From NCBI GenBank assembly GCA_016218825.1, contig JACRCV010000087.1:62001-126000 (forward strand): a DNA stretch of 64,000 nt, in the 5' to 3' direction. The stretch comes from Deltaproteobacteria bacterium. Lineage in GTDB: Bacteria > Myxococcota > XYA12-FULL-58-9. A program made the position numbers and the translations under genes. The notes below the pieces were generated by a model. The model did no database searches. It saw nothing but the letters and a program-made list of their open reading frames with translations, and was not told the origin of the DNA. Positions 25,277-38,980 of this stretch are shown in pieces (within the stretch, counting starts at the first letter, position 1; each line of letters opens with the position of its first letter).

Positions 25277-26869
25277 CTACTGAAGCGTCGGGTTGCAGAC
25301 GTACCAGACCGGCACGCTGCAGGTTGCGTTTGCAGTGCCGCAGAATATCCCCATCACGCAGGTCTTGTAGCCACAGCTCCCCGATGGCTTCGTGGTCCCC
25401 CATCCCTGCGCGGGGATCGTGCACGAGTTGTTCTGGCCACAAAAACAGTCGTCGGTGGAGCCGGCGCACACCCGGCCCTCGGTGCGGTAGTACCCCGCCT
25501 CGACGTCGCCCGCGAGGCAGCCGCCCGCCATCACGTAGAAGACCGCGCCGTGGGTGTCGTAACCGCCGGCAGTGGCGCGGCCGGTGGCGGTCAGAGGCCC
25601 GGTGACGCCGACCGTACCCGTCACGTCGACGGTCCCAGCGACGTCGAGCGTCCCGGTCACCTTCACCGCCGCCGGCATCGCGCGGAGCGCGCCACGCGCG
25701 AAGGGCACGCCGGTGGCGCTCGTGATCCCCTGCACCAGCCCGCCGACCAACGTGGCGCCGACGCCCGCCACCCCGGCGCGCGCCGAACCGCCCACCCGCT
25801 CGAGGCCGTTGCCTTCACCGACGCCCTTCTGGCCGACGAGCACGTAGGCGTCGGTCGCCGCCAGGGTACGGACCCGCGGGGTCGCGCCGAGCTTCTGCAG
25901 CTCGACCCAGAGCTGGTCGTTCGGATCGTTGGGGTCGGCGTTACCGTCCGCGGCCGCCATCGTGCTGACGTCGCCGGTCGACACCAAGGTGACCGCGTAG
26001 TCGACAAGCTCCGGCCGGGTGTCGGCCCACACCAGCACGTCGTGCAGCTTTGTCGCCTCGTTTGCCAGAAACGGCCCCTTCGACGTCATGCCGGCGCCGG
26101 CGCTCTGGTCCACCACCTGGTGGGTCGCGAGGTCGATAATCACCAGATAGAACCCGGCGCTGCCGTTCTCACCCGCGCCGATCTCTTCGCGGTCGTTGAC
26201 GACGATGCTGCTGCCGCCGAGGGTCACCGCCGCAGTGGCGGCGACGAAGCTCACCGACTCGCCGATCGGCAGCGCCCCCCGCAGGCGCAGCTGCTGGTCG
26301 GCTCCGAGCGCGCCGTTGATGCTGTCGACGATGAGGGCGCCCGAAGCGCTCAGGCTCCCGGGCTCCCCCTGCAAGAGCTGTAGGCTCGCGTCACAGACCC
26401 CGGCCTGGTTTGCGACCACGAGGCTGTACCGGCCGGCAGGCACCTGCGGGGGCAGGCGTACCTGCAGCTCGGAGTCGGTGGGCGTGACGCAAGGCGCAAG
26501 GTCGTAGGGGGCGCCGGTCTCGGGGAGCAGGGTCGCGGTGGCGGCGGCGAGGTTGTAGCCGGTGATGACGAGACGGTCGCGGAGATGCCGGGCGGTGTGG
26601 CCGCTGACCTGGTCGGTCGAGCCGGTGCCGTTGACCGCCGCGATGATCGGCGCCTCACCGTCGGTCGCGCCCCGGTCCACGCAGTGATCGACCTCGCAGC
26701 GCTCGCTCGCCGGACACTCGTTGTCGGCGCGGCACAGGGTCCTGCAGGCGCCGTCCAGGCACGCCTGGCCGCCCTGGCAATCGGTGTTGGCGGTGCAGAC
26801 GCCGTGGCGCCGCGCACAGGTGGCGGCGGCGCTCAATGCCACGAACGCGAGCGCGAGGCGTGACAGCAT
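25277..26869 (-). CDS. Secreted Cys-rich protein with ILEI/FAM3-like domain
   Basis: 530 residues from the ATG at 26869, which has an excellent AGAGGAGG; the upstream frame lacks one. The signal (LSRLALAFVALSAAATC) may be of lipoprotein type, though the lipobox is imperfect. A short Cys-rich segment follows (CTANTDCQGGQACLDGACR), then an IPT/TIG-like fold at about 65-165. Residues about 215-350 match the ILEI (FAM3/PANDER) pattern: AGFYLVIIDLATHQVVDQ, YAVTLVSTGDVSTMAAADGN, ELQKLGATPRV and AYVLVGQKGVGEG. Then come hexapeptides of the type V-x-G-T-x-x (about 402-433) and a C-terminal region with 12 Cys. ILEI domains are best known from animal cytokine-like proteins and glycan-acting enzymes, so a carbohydrate or protein-binding role is possible. 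Function is unknown. Confidence 0.75.
   Translation of the reverse strand: MLSRLALAFVALSAAATCARRHGVCTANTDCQGGQACLDGACRTLCRADNECPASERCEVDHCVDRGATDGEAPIIAAVNGTGSTDQVSGHTARHLRDRLVITGYNLAAATATLLPETGAPYDLAPCVTPTDSELQVRLPPQVPAGRYSLVVANQAGVCDASLQLLQGEPGSLSASGALIVDSINGALGADQQLRLRGALPIGESVSFVAATAAVTLGGSSIVVNDREEIGAGENGSAGFYLVIIDLATHQVVDQSAGAGMTSKGPFLANEATKLHDVLVWADTRPELVDYAVTLVSTGDVSTMAAADGNADPNDPNDQLWVELQKLGATPRVRTLAATDAYVLVGQKGVGEGNGLERVGGSARAGVAGVGATLVGGLVQGITSATGVPFARGALRAMPAAVKVTGTLDVAGTVDVTGTVGVTGPLTATGRATAGGYDTHGAVFYVMAGGCLAGDVEAGYYRTEGRVCAGSTDDCFCGQNNSCTIPAQGWGTTKPSGSCGYKTCVMGIFCGTANATCSVPVWYVCNPTLQ
25570..25663 (-). repeat. 18-bp coding repeats (V-x-G-T-x-x hexapeptides)
   Basis: Inside the ILEI-domain gene, about five consecutive 18-nt units encode VTGTLD, VAGTVD, VTGTVG, VTGPLT and ATGRAT. 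The regular hexapeptide spacing suggests a short beta-helix-like or stalk segment between the ILEI domain and the Cys-rich end. Confidence 0.75.
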
Positions 26870-27074
26870 GGACCCCTCCTCTAGGTGGGAGCTCTCGAAG
26901 TCGACACCGATCAAGCGTAGCGCCAAGCCCAGCCAGCTGCCAGTCACCCCGCGAGCGGCGCCGACGGCACCTTCGCGGCGGCGACGACAACGCCGCCGCC
27001 CACCTTTACACCTCGCGCAAAACCCGCAACATTAGAGGCCTCCCGCGGCCGCCGCTCGGCCACACGAGGCTCGC

Positions 27075-28733
<1,659 letters not shown>

Positions 28734-28753
28734 GTCAGTTTCGCCGTGAGAAA

Positions 28754-28806
28754 GAGGGGGTGGGGGTGGGGAGCGCGGACGCAGCGTCCGCGCGGGAATC
28801 AAAGAA
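28754..28806 (-). repeat. 3'-UTR repeat family, copy A (no second hairpin)
   Basis: Lies between the convergent stops of gpmI and the DHOD-like gene. On the plus strand it reads as a G-rich tract (GGGGGTGGGGGTGGGGAGC), a perfect 10-bp inverted repeat (28773-28782 with 28784-28793, one A between) and GGGAATCAAA. Read out of the minus-strand gene it is TTTGATTCCCGCG, hairpin, then C-rich tract, starting 14 nt after the stop. Confidence 0.8.
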
Positions 28807-28817
28807 GGAAGGTTTGT

Positions 28818-29807
28818 CTAACCCAAGCTGGCAAGCGCCTTCATGTAGTTGGCGCGCTCGAAGACCGCGGGCTCGGCGCACGACCTCTGCGACAGCGAGC
28901 CCTTGAGCTCTGCCACCGACTGGTACTCGTGCTTCTCGAGCCAAGCCCCCATCGCCTCGCGCACCGACGCCAGGTGCCAGACGCCGTGCTTCATCAAGGC
29001 CGAGGTCATCATCGTAATGTCGGCGCCGACCATCAGGAGCTTGATCGCGTCTTCGAAGGTGTGGATGCCGCTCGAGGCGCCGAGCGAGCACTTCACCTTG
29101 CCGAACAGGATCGCGATCCAGCGCATCGGCAAGCGCGACGAGCTCGAGTTCGACAGGATCACGTTCGGCACCACCTCGCGCGCCTCGAGGTCGATGTCGG
29201 GTTGGTAGAAGCGGTTGAAGAGCACCAGCCCCGCGACGCCGGCCTCCTGGAGGCGCACCGCCATGTTCGGGATCGAGCTGAAGAACGGCCCGAGCTTCAT
29301 CGCCACCGGGATCTTCACGGTCTTCTTCACCGCCTTGAGGATGTCGAGGTAGCGCTCCTCGACCTTGGCGCCGGTCTCGGCGACGTCGGTCGCGATGAAG
29401 TAGACGTTGAGCTCGAGGGCGTCGGCGCCCGCGGCCTCCATCTTCTTGGCGTACTCGATCCAGCCGCCGGTGGTGACGCCGTTCAGCGACGCAATCACCG
29501 GGATCTTGACCGCGGCCTTCACCTTGCGAATGTGCTCCAGGTACTCGTCGGGGCCGAGCTTGTAGTGGCCGAGGTCCGGGAAGTAGGTCATCGCCTCCTG
29601 GTAGCTCTCGGCGTTGCGGGACAGATAGTGATCGAGCTCGTTCTGCTCGTGCCGGATCTGCTCCTCGAAGAGCGAGTGCAGCACGACCGCCGCGGCGCCG
29701 GCGTCCTCCATCGCCCGCACCGAGTCGAGCTTCGCCATCAACGGCGACGAGGAGGGCACCAGCGGGTTCTTGAGCTTGAGCCCCATGTAGGTGGTGGAGA
29801 GATCCAT
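28818..29807 (-). CDS. Dihydroorotate dehydrogenase-like FMN flavoprotein
   Basis: 329 residues from the ATG at 29807, preceded by ACGAGG; five more codons are open upstream. The TIM-barrel start MDLSTTYMGLKLKNPLVPSS, DALELNVYF, VAMKLGPFFSSIPNM and the phosphate-binding end (SLGASSGIHTFEDAIKLLMVGADITMMTSAL) match the DHODH superfamily. The usual active-site environment of true PyrD is not clearly kept, and this class is commonly found beside PFOR, as here: the PFOR gene ends 52 nt upstream on the same strand. A redox role linked to ferredoxin is plausible, and a pyrimidine role is less likely. A repeat element begins 14 nt after the stop. Confidence 0.82.
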   Translation of the reverse strand: MDLSTTYMGLKLKNPLVPSSSPLMAKLDSVRAMEDAGAAAVVLHSLFEEQIRHEQNELDHYLSRNAESYQEAMTYFPDLGHYKLGPDEYLEHIRKVKAAVKIPVIASLNGVTTGGWIEYAKKMEAAGADALELNVYFIATDVAETGAKVEERYLDILKAVKKTVKIPVAMKLGPFFSSIPNMAVRLQEAGVAGLVLFNRFYQPDIDLEAREVVPNVILSNSSSSRLPMRWIAILFGKVKCSLGASSGIHTFEDAIKLLMVGADITMMTSALMKHGVWHLASVREAMGAWLEKHEYQSVAELKGSLSQRSCAEPAVFERANYMKALASLG

Positions 29808-29859
29808 AGGTACCTCGTTCATGGACCGGCGGCCGCCGCCGCGACCGTGCCGGCCGTGG

Positions 29860-33420
<3,561 letters not shown>

Positions 33421-33737
33421 CGCAAACCTCCGGCTGATGCTCTTCGCTGCTCGGGGCCCGAGGAGCACACGCGCCCGGCCCACGAAGCCGGACCGGGACA
33501 TACACCCCGCCGACACGCGCCGCAACCGCCGGCCGTCGCGACCGGTCCCGGGCCCACCGCCCCCGCGGCCGCACGCCGCCGGCCCGGGAGCGCGTCGCCC
33601 TGGGGAACAAGCGGCGCGTCGACAATGCCGTCTAGATTCCAGTGGTTGCCGCTGCGCCCCTGAGCACAGATTCCGATTGACCACAAGAATGGCCCGGCGC
33701 AGTCTAAGATTGCTATTATGATGTAGGGAGGATTGCC
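33421..33737. other. 317-nt divergent intergenic region, nifJ / LeuA-domain gene
   Basis: No gene is visible. Most is GC-rich like the coding DNA. The last 70 nt before the plus-strand gene are more AT-rich and include TTGACC at 33677-33682 and TATTAT near 33714, but no pair with standard spacing. GGGAGGA precedes the ATG at 33738. Confidence 0.5.
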
Positions 33738-34346
33738 ATGGTCGATAGAGAGACGATCTTCAAGCTGGTGAGCGAGGTCTTGGACGGCACCGACCTGCGC
33801 CTCAAGGTCGACGCCTTCAGCCTGCGCGAGAACCTCGAAGACGGTCAGGCCGAGGTGCGCTGCGACATCCACGACCAGCGGACCGGCGAGCGCCACACCA
33901 TCGATGGCCGCGGCGTCGGCCTGGTCGACGCGTTCTTCAACGGCGTCGTCGCGGTGTACTCCGGCCAGTACCCGTCCTTGAAATCGATCCGCTTCGCCGA
34001 CTTCGCGATCAAAGCCACCACCGACACCGGCCGGCAGGCGGCGCGCTCCGACATGGCGGCCCAGGTCACCGTCAGCATCGCCAACTCCGACAACCGCGAG
34101 TTCGTGTTCTCCCGCGCCTCACAGTCGATCACCGGCGCGTCGCTCACCGTGGTGCTGAAGGGCGTCGAGTTCTTCATCAACAGCGAGCGGGCCTACATCG
34201 CGGTCTACCAGGCGCTACAGCACGCCCGCAAAGAGAAACGCCCGGACTCGGTGGCGCGCTACACCGAGCAGCTCTCGGTGCTGGTCGAGGCGACCTCGTA
34301 CTCCGAGGTCATCGAGCGCCTACAGCGCGACAAAGCCCACGCCTGA
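33738..34346 (+). CDS. Free-standing LeuA-type regulatory (dimer) domain protein
   Basis: 202 residues, with a strong GGGAGGA. The centre aligns by eye with the C-terminal regulatory domain of 2-isopropylmalate synthase: GRGVGLVDAFFNGVV corresponds to the G-x-GPVDA turn, SIRFADFAIKATTDTG to the following strand pair, AAQVTVSIANSDNREFVFSR to the next strands, and SQSITGASLTVVLKGVEFFI to the terminal helix. No TIM-barrel catalytic domain is present here or next door. The extra N-terminal 40 residues and a charged C-terminal helix (HARKEKRPDSVARY) are not part of the fold. It may sense an amino acid or modulate a partner enzyme; this is inference. Confidence 0.72.
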   Translation: MVDRETIFKLVSEVLDGTDLRLKVDAFSLRENLEDGQAEVRCDIHDQRTGERHTIDGRGVGLVDAFFNGVVAVYSGQYPSLKSIRFADFAIKATTDTGRQAARSDMAAQVTVSIANSDNREFVFSRASQSITGASLTVVLKGVEFFINSERAYIAVYQALQHARKEKRPDSVARYTEQLSVLVEATSYSEVIERLQRDKAHA

Positions 34347-34435
34347 GCCCCGGACTGCGAGTCAAGAGGGGAACCCGTTGGCCGTGATCACTTCTGTGGA
34401 GGCGCAGTCGGGCTTCGGCTAGGCTTCAGCACGTG

Positions 34436-34882
34436 ATGCGCGCTCGCGAGAAACCGTTCGGGATGCCGTCGGAGATGGGCGAGGTCATGGCGACCCTGCT
34501 GCTCATCGTCGACGCCTGGTACGAGCTGGCGCGCGAGTCGGTGCCGAACCGCTTCAAGGCCGCGGACCGCGTCGAGGTGCTCGGGCAGCTGGTGCGTCTG
34601 GTCGCGCACCGCTATCACGGCTTCCGCTGGCTGCCGCGCAAGGACGACGTCCGCCCGGTGTTGGAGCGCGAGTCGGTGGGCCTGCTGATCCGCTCGCCGG
34701 CGCAGCCGGTGGACGGCGTCAACGCCATCGTCCGCGTGCTGCAGACCTACGGCTTCACCGTCACCGCGGTGCCGGAGAGCAACAACCGCCAGCTCCTCGT
34801 CAGCTGCCGCAACCTCGCCGGCGCCCGGGTGCTGGCGTTCCCGCAAGGGGCGCGGTCGCTGGCGCGCCGGAGCCGCCGGTGA
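34436..34882 (+). CDS. Hypothetical protein, 148 aa
   Basis: No family recognised. ATG at 34436, or GTG at 34433 directly before it. The protein is soluble-looking, with an N-terminal helical part (EVMATLLLIVDAWYELARES) and a C-terminal alpha/beta part (GFTVTAVPESNNRQLLVSC), and ends in a basic tail. No Shine-Dalgarno is obvious. It lies between the LeuA-domain gene and a membrane-protein gene on the same strand, with gaps of 89 and 69 nt. Codon bias matches the neighbours, which supports it as a real gene. Confidence 0.6.
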   Translation: MRAREKPFGMPSEMGEVMATLLLIVDAWYELARESVPNRFKAADRVEVLGQLVRLVAHRYHGFRWLPRKDDVRPVLERESVGLLIRSPAQPVDGVNAIVRVLQTYGFTVTAVPESNNRQLLVSCRNLAGARVLAFPQGARSLARRSRR

Positions 34883-34951
34883 GCCCGGCGAGCGGCGGCG
34901 CTTGCAGAAGCCGCTCGCCGCTGGTGTAATGCCGACCGCGAGAGGACCTGA

Positions 34952-35761
34952 GTGGCACAGCGGCACCATCAAGAGTACGACGACCTCGGCGGCTTGGACC
35001 TCTCGAAGCTCGACCTCGACGACATCGACCTGGATGACGACGCCCCGTCCTCGGTGCCGCGCTGGTTCGCGCTCATCACCCTGCTCGGCGCCGGCGGCTT
35101 CGTGCTCTGGTTCCCGAACAGCGAGGCCTACCGGGGTCTGTCGCCCAGCCACTGGAGCTCGTTTCTGCTGTCCGCGGTCGCGATCGGAATCGGCATCGGC
35201 GCCGGCCGCATCGCCTGGCGGATGTTCGAGGACGCCGCGGCCCGCTACGCCCGCCGGCGGGCACACGAGGCGCCGCGGGACGTCACTCCCCCGAAGCCGG
35301 CGTCGGCGCTCACCCGCTTCGTGATCTTCCTGCTCATCGTCACCGGCGTCACCGTCATCCTCTACGTGCTGCCGAGCCAGGGGATGCAGTCCGAGGACAG
35401 CCGCTCCGCGATCTGGTTCGTCGCCGCGATCCTCGCCATCGTCATCGGCTTCACCGCCGGCCGCTGGCTGTTGATGCAGGCCGAAGCCCACGCCAAGCCC
35501 GCAGAGAGGCGCGAGCCGATCGTGCTGCCGCCGTGGCTCAAGTGGGTGACCCTCGCGGTCCTCATCGCCGCGGGCGCGACCGCCCTCATCGTGCCGAGCC
35601 TCTCCTACGACGGCGGCGACAACAGCTCGCGCTTCGGCTTCGGCGCCGTGGGCCTGGTCGTCGGCATCGCCGGCGCCATCTGGCTCGCCCGCCGCTTCGA
35701 CGAGACCGAGGCCCGCATCAAGGAGCAGGCCCTGCGGGCCCGCGCCCGACCCCGCGCCTGA
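34952..35761 (+). CDS. Hypothetical membrane protein with six predicted TM segments
   Basis: 269 residues, starting at GTG with GAGG seven nt upstream. The N-terminus is polar and Asp-rich (LDLSKLDLDDIDLDDDAP). Three pairs of hydrophobic segments follow at about 38-95, 120-180 and 195-245, each pair with a similar Gly-rich second helix ending in a basic stretch (AIGIGIGAGRIAWR, AIVIGFTAGRWLL, GLVVGIAGAIWLARR). This suggests a threefold internal duplication. No family is recognised. The C-terminus is basic. Confidence 0.65.
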   Translation: MAQRHHQEYDDLGGLDLSKLDLDDIDLDDDAPSSVPRWFALITLLGAGGFVLWFPNSEAYRGLSPSHWSSFLLSAVAIGIGIGAGRIAWRMFEDAAARYARRRAHEAPRDVTPPKPASALTRFVIFLLIVTGVTVILYVLPSQGMQSEDSRSAIWFVAAILAIVIGFTAGRWLLMQAEAHAKPAERREPIVLPPWLKWVTLAVLIAAGATALIVPSLSYDGGDNSSRFGFGAVGLVVGIAGAIWLARRFDETEARIKEQALRARARPRA

Positions 35762-35887
35762 TCGCCGCTGCGCTTTTCTGAGGCGATTCATTTGAAATCA
35801 ACGAGTTACACGGGGCGGCGGATCGGCGCCTGCCATTACCTCATTGTTTATATTGATCTTTTTGGATCGCGCTAAACTCTGGAAAGA

Positions 35888-35916
35888 TTGACTTTTTCGA
35901 TCAGGTGGGTCATATC
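35888..35916 (+). promoter_or_regulatory. Candidate sigma-70-type promoter
   Basis: TTGACT, 17 nt, CATATC, ending 30 nt before the ATG at 35946. It sits in a 184-nt gap that is far more AT-rich than its surroundings (for example ATTGTTTATATTGATC upstream). The -35 box is good and the -10 box weak. Confidence 0.4.
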
Positions 35917-35945
35917 GTCCGGCCGCATCAACGTTAAGGACTAGC

Positions 35946-36464
35946 ATGAGCGCGAGACGGTCCACCGTGGCAAAGAACAAAGCCAAGAGCCGACGACCCG
36001 CTGCCAAGCACCGCTCGAAGGCCAAGGCCCCGAGCAAGCGCGCGGCGGCGCCGGAGCCGGCCGCGGTCAGCGCGCCCGAGGATCTCGAGAGCGAAGAGAA
36101 CGTCGACGGCATCGTCCAGGACGACGACCCGGCGACCCGCCACGATCCGCTCCTGGACCGACGCATCATCGAAGGCATGCTGCACGACCGCCGGGTGTTG
36201 CTCGACGACATGGCGAAGCAGGGGATCAAGGCCGCGGTGGTGATGCGCCGCGCCGCCGACCTCGGGTTGAGCGAGGCCTACATCCGTCAGGTGCAAGGGG
36301 TCGCCGCCGACCTCGCCGGCGAGCGCCCCGGCCACAAGCGCACCCCGACGACGCTCGGCGCCCGCACCTGTCTGTCGTGCGACCGGGTGTTCTTGTCCGC
36401 CGGGCCCGGCAATCGCCTGTGCATGCGCTGCCGCGGCGGCGACGCCGGGCTGGCGCAGTTGTAG
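35946..36464 (+). CDS. Basic protein with C-terminal zinc-ribbon-like Cys motif
   Basis: 172 residues. The first 40 are highly basic and Ala/Lys-rich (KNKAKSRRPAAKHRSKAKAP), then comes an acidic linker. A helical part (DPLLDRRIIEGMLHDRRV, then MRRAADLGLSEAYIRQVQ) could form a helix-turn-helix-like unit. The C-terminus has CLSCDRVFLSAGPGNRLCMRC, a C-x2-C-x12-C-x2-C pattern typical of small zinc fingers in bacterial regulators. Nucleic-acid binding is likely; the target is unknown. tRNA-His follows after 52 nt. Confidence 0.65.
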   Translation: MSARRSTVAKNKAKSRRPAAKHRSKAKAPSKRAAAPEPAAVSAPEDLESEENVDGIVQDDDPATRHDPLLDRRIIEGMLHDRRVLLDDMAKQGIKAAVVMRRAADLGLSEAYIRQVQGVAADLAGERPGHKRTPTTLGARTCLSCDRVFLSAGPGNRLCMRCRGGDAGLAQL

Positions 36465-36471
36465 AACGTGG

Positions 36472-36501
36472 TTGACAAGAGGCCATTGGCCGTCCTAGAC
36501 A
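36472..36501 (+). promoter_or_regulatory. Promoter of tRNA-His
   Basis: TTGACA (36472-36477), 18 nt, TAGACA (36496-36501), placed 15 nt before the tRNA. The -35 hexamer is perfect and the position fits a tRNA promoter. Confidence 0.55.
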
Positions 36502-36516
36502 GCCGCCGTTGCCGGT

Positions 36517-36593
36517 GGTGAGCGTAGCTCAGTTGGTAGAGCCCTGGATTGTGGCTCCAGTGGTCGGGGGTTCGAAACCCCTCGCTCACCCCA
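36517..36593 (+). tRNA. tRNA-His (anticodon GTG)
   Basis: The cloverleaf is complete. The 7-bp acceptor stem is GTGAGCG/CGCTCAC, the D-arm starts AGCTCAGTTGGTAGAGC, the anticodon stem CTGGA/TCCAG encloses TTGTGGC with anticodon GTG, and the T-arm is GGGGGTTCGAAACCCC. The base before the acceptor stem is G and the discriminator is C, giving the G-1:C73 pair specific to tRNA-His. CCA is encoded. Base 32 is T. Confidence 0.97.
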
Positions 36594-36633
36594 CCCTTTC
36601 TCTCCGCGTCGCAAACGTCGCGCAAGGCGATCG

Positions 36634-37470
36634 ATGAGCACCGAGGACGGCAAGCGCCTCGAGACCCGGCTGCTGTCGCAGACCACCAAGGCCTGCGCCG
36701 ACTTCGATCTCCTCCGAGACGGCGATCACGTCGCGGTCGCGATCTCCGGCGGCAAGGACTCGTACACTCTGCTGCATCTCTTGATGCAGCTGCAGCGCCG
36801 CGCGCCGTTCTCGTTCGCGCTCACCGCGGTGAACCTCGACCAGTGCCAGCCGGGCTTCGACGCTGTCCGCATCGAGGCCCACCTGCGCGCGGTCGGGGTG
36901 TCGTACGTGATGCTGAAGGACGACACCTACGCCACGGTCACCGCCACCGTCGAGCCCGGCAAGACGATGTGCTGGATGTGTGGTCGCTTGCGCCGCGCGG
37001 TGCTCTACAGCGCCGCGGTCGGGCTCGGCTGCAACAAGATCGCGCTCGGCCACCACCGCGACGACCTGATCGAGAGCCTGTTGATGAGCGCCTTCTACGC
37101 CGGGGTGTTGAAGTCGATGCCGGCGAAGCTCAAGTCCGACGACGGCCGGAACACCATCATCCGGCCGATGGTCTACTGCGCCGAGGGCGAGATCGCGGCG
37201 TTCGCCGCCGCCAAGAAGTTCCCGATCGTGCCGTGCAACCTGTGCGGCAACCAGCCCGACCTGAAGCGCAAGCGGGTCAAGAAGCTGCTCGACGAGCTCG
37301 AGGCCGAGAACAGCAACGTCAAGGCCAACCTGCTGCACGCGCTCGGCGCGGTCGTGCCGGCGCACCTGCTCGACCGCCGACTGTACGACTTCGCCGCGAT
37401 GGCGCCCGTCGACCCGCGGCCCGCAGAGGCGAGCAGCCGTCCGGCGTTGCCGATCGTGTTGGACGCCTAG
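36634..37470 (+). CDS. ttcA: tRNA 2-thiocytidine(32) synthetase
   Basis: 278 residues. The PP-loop SGGKDS (about residue 38-43) binds ATP. The catalytic CxxC is CWMCGRLRR and a later CNLCG gives the additional Cys. GHHRDDLIESLLM is a TtcA-group hallmark. TtcA thiolates C32 in certain tRNAs using a 4Fe-4S cluster. The gene starts 40 nt after tRNA-His and is probably on the same transcript, although that tRNA has U32 and should not be a substrate. Its stop shares CTAG with the convergent downstream gene. Confidence 0.9.
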   Translation: MSTEDGKRLETRLLSQTTKACADFDLLRDGDHVAVAISGGKDSYTLLHLLMQLQRRAPFSFALTAVNLDQCQPGFDAVRIEAHLRAVGVSYVMLKDDTYATVTATVEPGKTMCWMCGRLRRAVLYSAAVGLGCNKIALGHHRDDLIESLLMSAFYAGVLKSMPAKLKSDDGRNTIIRPMVYCAEGEIAAFAAAKKFPIVPCNLCGNQPDLKRKRVKKLLDELEAENSNVKANLLHALGAVVPAHLLDRRLYDFAAMAPVDPRPAEASSRPALPIVLDA

Positions 37471-38771
37471 AACCGCCATCCCACGCGCACCCCGAGCGTG
37501 AGCCCGGAGGTCTTCTCGGCCGTGGCGGCGCCGTACAGATCTCGATGGCGGGCGGCGACCGTGACCCCGAGCTCGGCGTCACCCTTCGTCGCCACGACCT
37601 CGGCGCCCACGGTGCCTCCCAGGCCCTGCTTCGGATCGATGCTCATGCCGAAAAACGGGCTCACCGCGAGCCAATCCGACGCCAGCGGCATGTCGCAGAG
37701 CTGCACCTTCGCCGCGGCGGCCGACCAGTCGTCGACCCGCGCCAAGAGGTCGACGGTAAGCGGGAGCTTCTTGTCCGGGTTCACCGCGAAGGTGCCGCCG
37801 GCGAACAGCCCGGCGCCCGACACCGCGGTGTAGAAGTGCGGCCAGGTGAAGGTCGTGTCGCCGATCTTGAAGGCCGGGAGCTCGTTGCCGCGCCTCTTGC
37901 CGTCCAGCAGGAACCGCCACTGGCCTGCGGTCGCGCTCCACAGGTTCGGCGAGCTGGCGAGCGCGGTCGCGAGCCCCACCGCGAACACCTGGCCGCGGGA
38001 GAGGCTGACGCCGGCGCGCTCCATCTCGATGACGTAGTCGCGGACGTCGTCGCCGGCGGGCGCGTCGCCGCCGCGCAGCAGCGACCGGCCGGCGTAGAGC
38101 GCGGCGTGCATCGACTCGAAGACGTAGGCCGCGGCCTCCTGGTAGTAGGCGTCGCCGTGACGGGCCCACTGAATGTAGTTGTCGCGGGCGTTCAGGCTCA
38201 CCTGGGTGATGCCGGCGCCGCTGATGTCGGCCATGCGCTTCGGATCCGGCCGCTCGCCGGGCTCGAAGTTGAACCAGGTGACGGCCTTGCCGAATCCCAT
38301 GTCGATGTCCGGGTGCCCACCTGCCTCGGCGATGACGCGCGCGTGCCCGCCCTCGTGCAGGTAGATGGTCTTCTCCGCCTCGAGGATGCTGGTCGCGATC
38401 CACTCGATCAGGCGATAGGCGGCGCTCTGATCCAGGTCGGGGTGGCGGACCATCACCCGCTCCAGCGCCACCGCCGACGCAGTGGTCACCAGGGTCGATA
38501 CCGAGGCGTTGGCCGCGGGGTCTTTCAACGGGTTCGCGAGCGTCAGGCTCACCAGGCGCTTGCTCCTGGGCGGCTGCAGCTCGACCTTCAGCTCGGCCCC
38601 GGCGTCCGCCCCTTGCGCCGGCGGCCCCGCCGCGGCCACGAGCTGGTCTGTCGCCATGGCGGCGCTGTCGTCGTCGAGCGTCGCACTGATCCGAGCGCGT
38701 GCGGGCTGGAGCTGCGACGTGTCGCCACCGCCCGCCCGAAGGGGATCGGGAGATTCGCCGACGCGCGCCAT
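37467..38771 (-). CDS. Hypothetical protein with HEGGH zinc-protease-like motif
   Basis: 434 residues. The N-terminal 60 residues look disordered and there is no Sec signal peptide. The middle is helical (SAAYRLIEWIATSILEAEKT) and contains YLHEGGHARVIAEAGG at about residue 137, a HExxH motif of the kind used by gluzincin metallopeptidases. A third zinc ligand is not obvious. The last 130 residues alternate polar and hydrophobic residues and end in VRVGWRF, reminiscent of outer-membrane strands, but without an export signal that reading is uncertain. No known family is recognised. Confidence 0.6.
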   Translation of the reverse strand: MARVGESPDPLRAGGGDTSQLQPARARISATLDDDSAAMATDQLVAAAGPPAQGADAGAELKVELQPPRSKRLVSLTLANPLKDPAANASVSTLVTTASAVALERVMVRHPDLDQSAAYRLIEWIATSILEAEKTIYLHEGGHARVIAEAGGHPDIDMGFGKAVTWFNFEPGERPDPKRMADISGAGITQVSLNARDNYIQWARHGDAYYQEAAAYVFESMHAALYAGRSLLRGGDAPAGDDVRDYVIEMERAGVSLSRGQVFAVGLATALASSPNLWSATAGQWRFLLDGKRRGNELPAFKIGDTTFTWPHFYTAVSGAGLFAGGTFAVNPDKKLPLTVDLLARVDDWSAAAAKVQLCDMPLASDWLAVSPFFGMSIDPKQGLGGTVGAEVVATKGDAELGVTVAARHRDLYGAATAEKTSGLTLGVRVGWRF

Positions 38772-38980
38772 ACCGACAGCCTACCACCCGCCGGGCGGTC
38801 AAAGAAGACTTCGGCGGCGCCTGGTGCCGCTCTGCCTGAAGGTCGCGAGCGCCGGCTCCGCCGCCCAGGTGCCCAACAATTCGGTGCCTCTTTCCCGGAT
38901 TCTCTGCTAGAAGATCGCCTGTAGCTTTGTGGCACGCGGGGCCGCGCCCTCGCGCGCGGTCACCGAGAGCGGGAGAGGCC

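Noticed and set aside
36517-37470. tRNA-His as substrate of the adjacent TtcA
   Set aside because: TtcA modifies C32, and this tRNA has U32 (anticodon loop TTGTGGC), so adjacency is not functional pairing.
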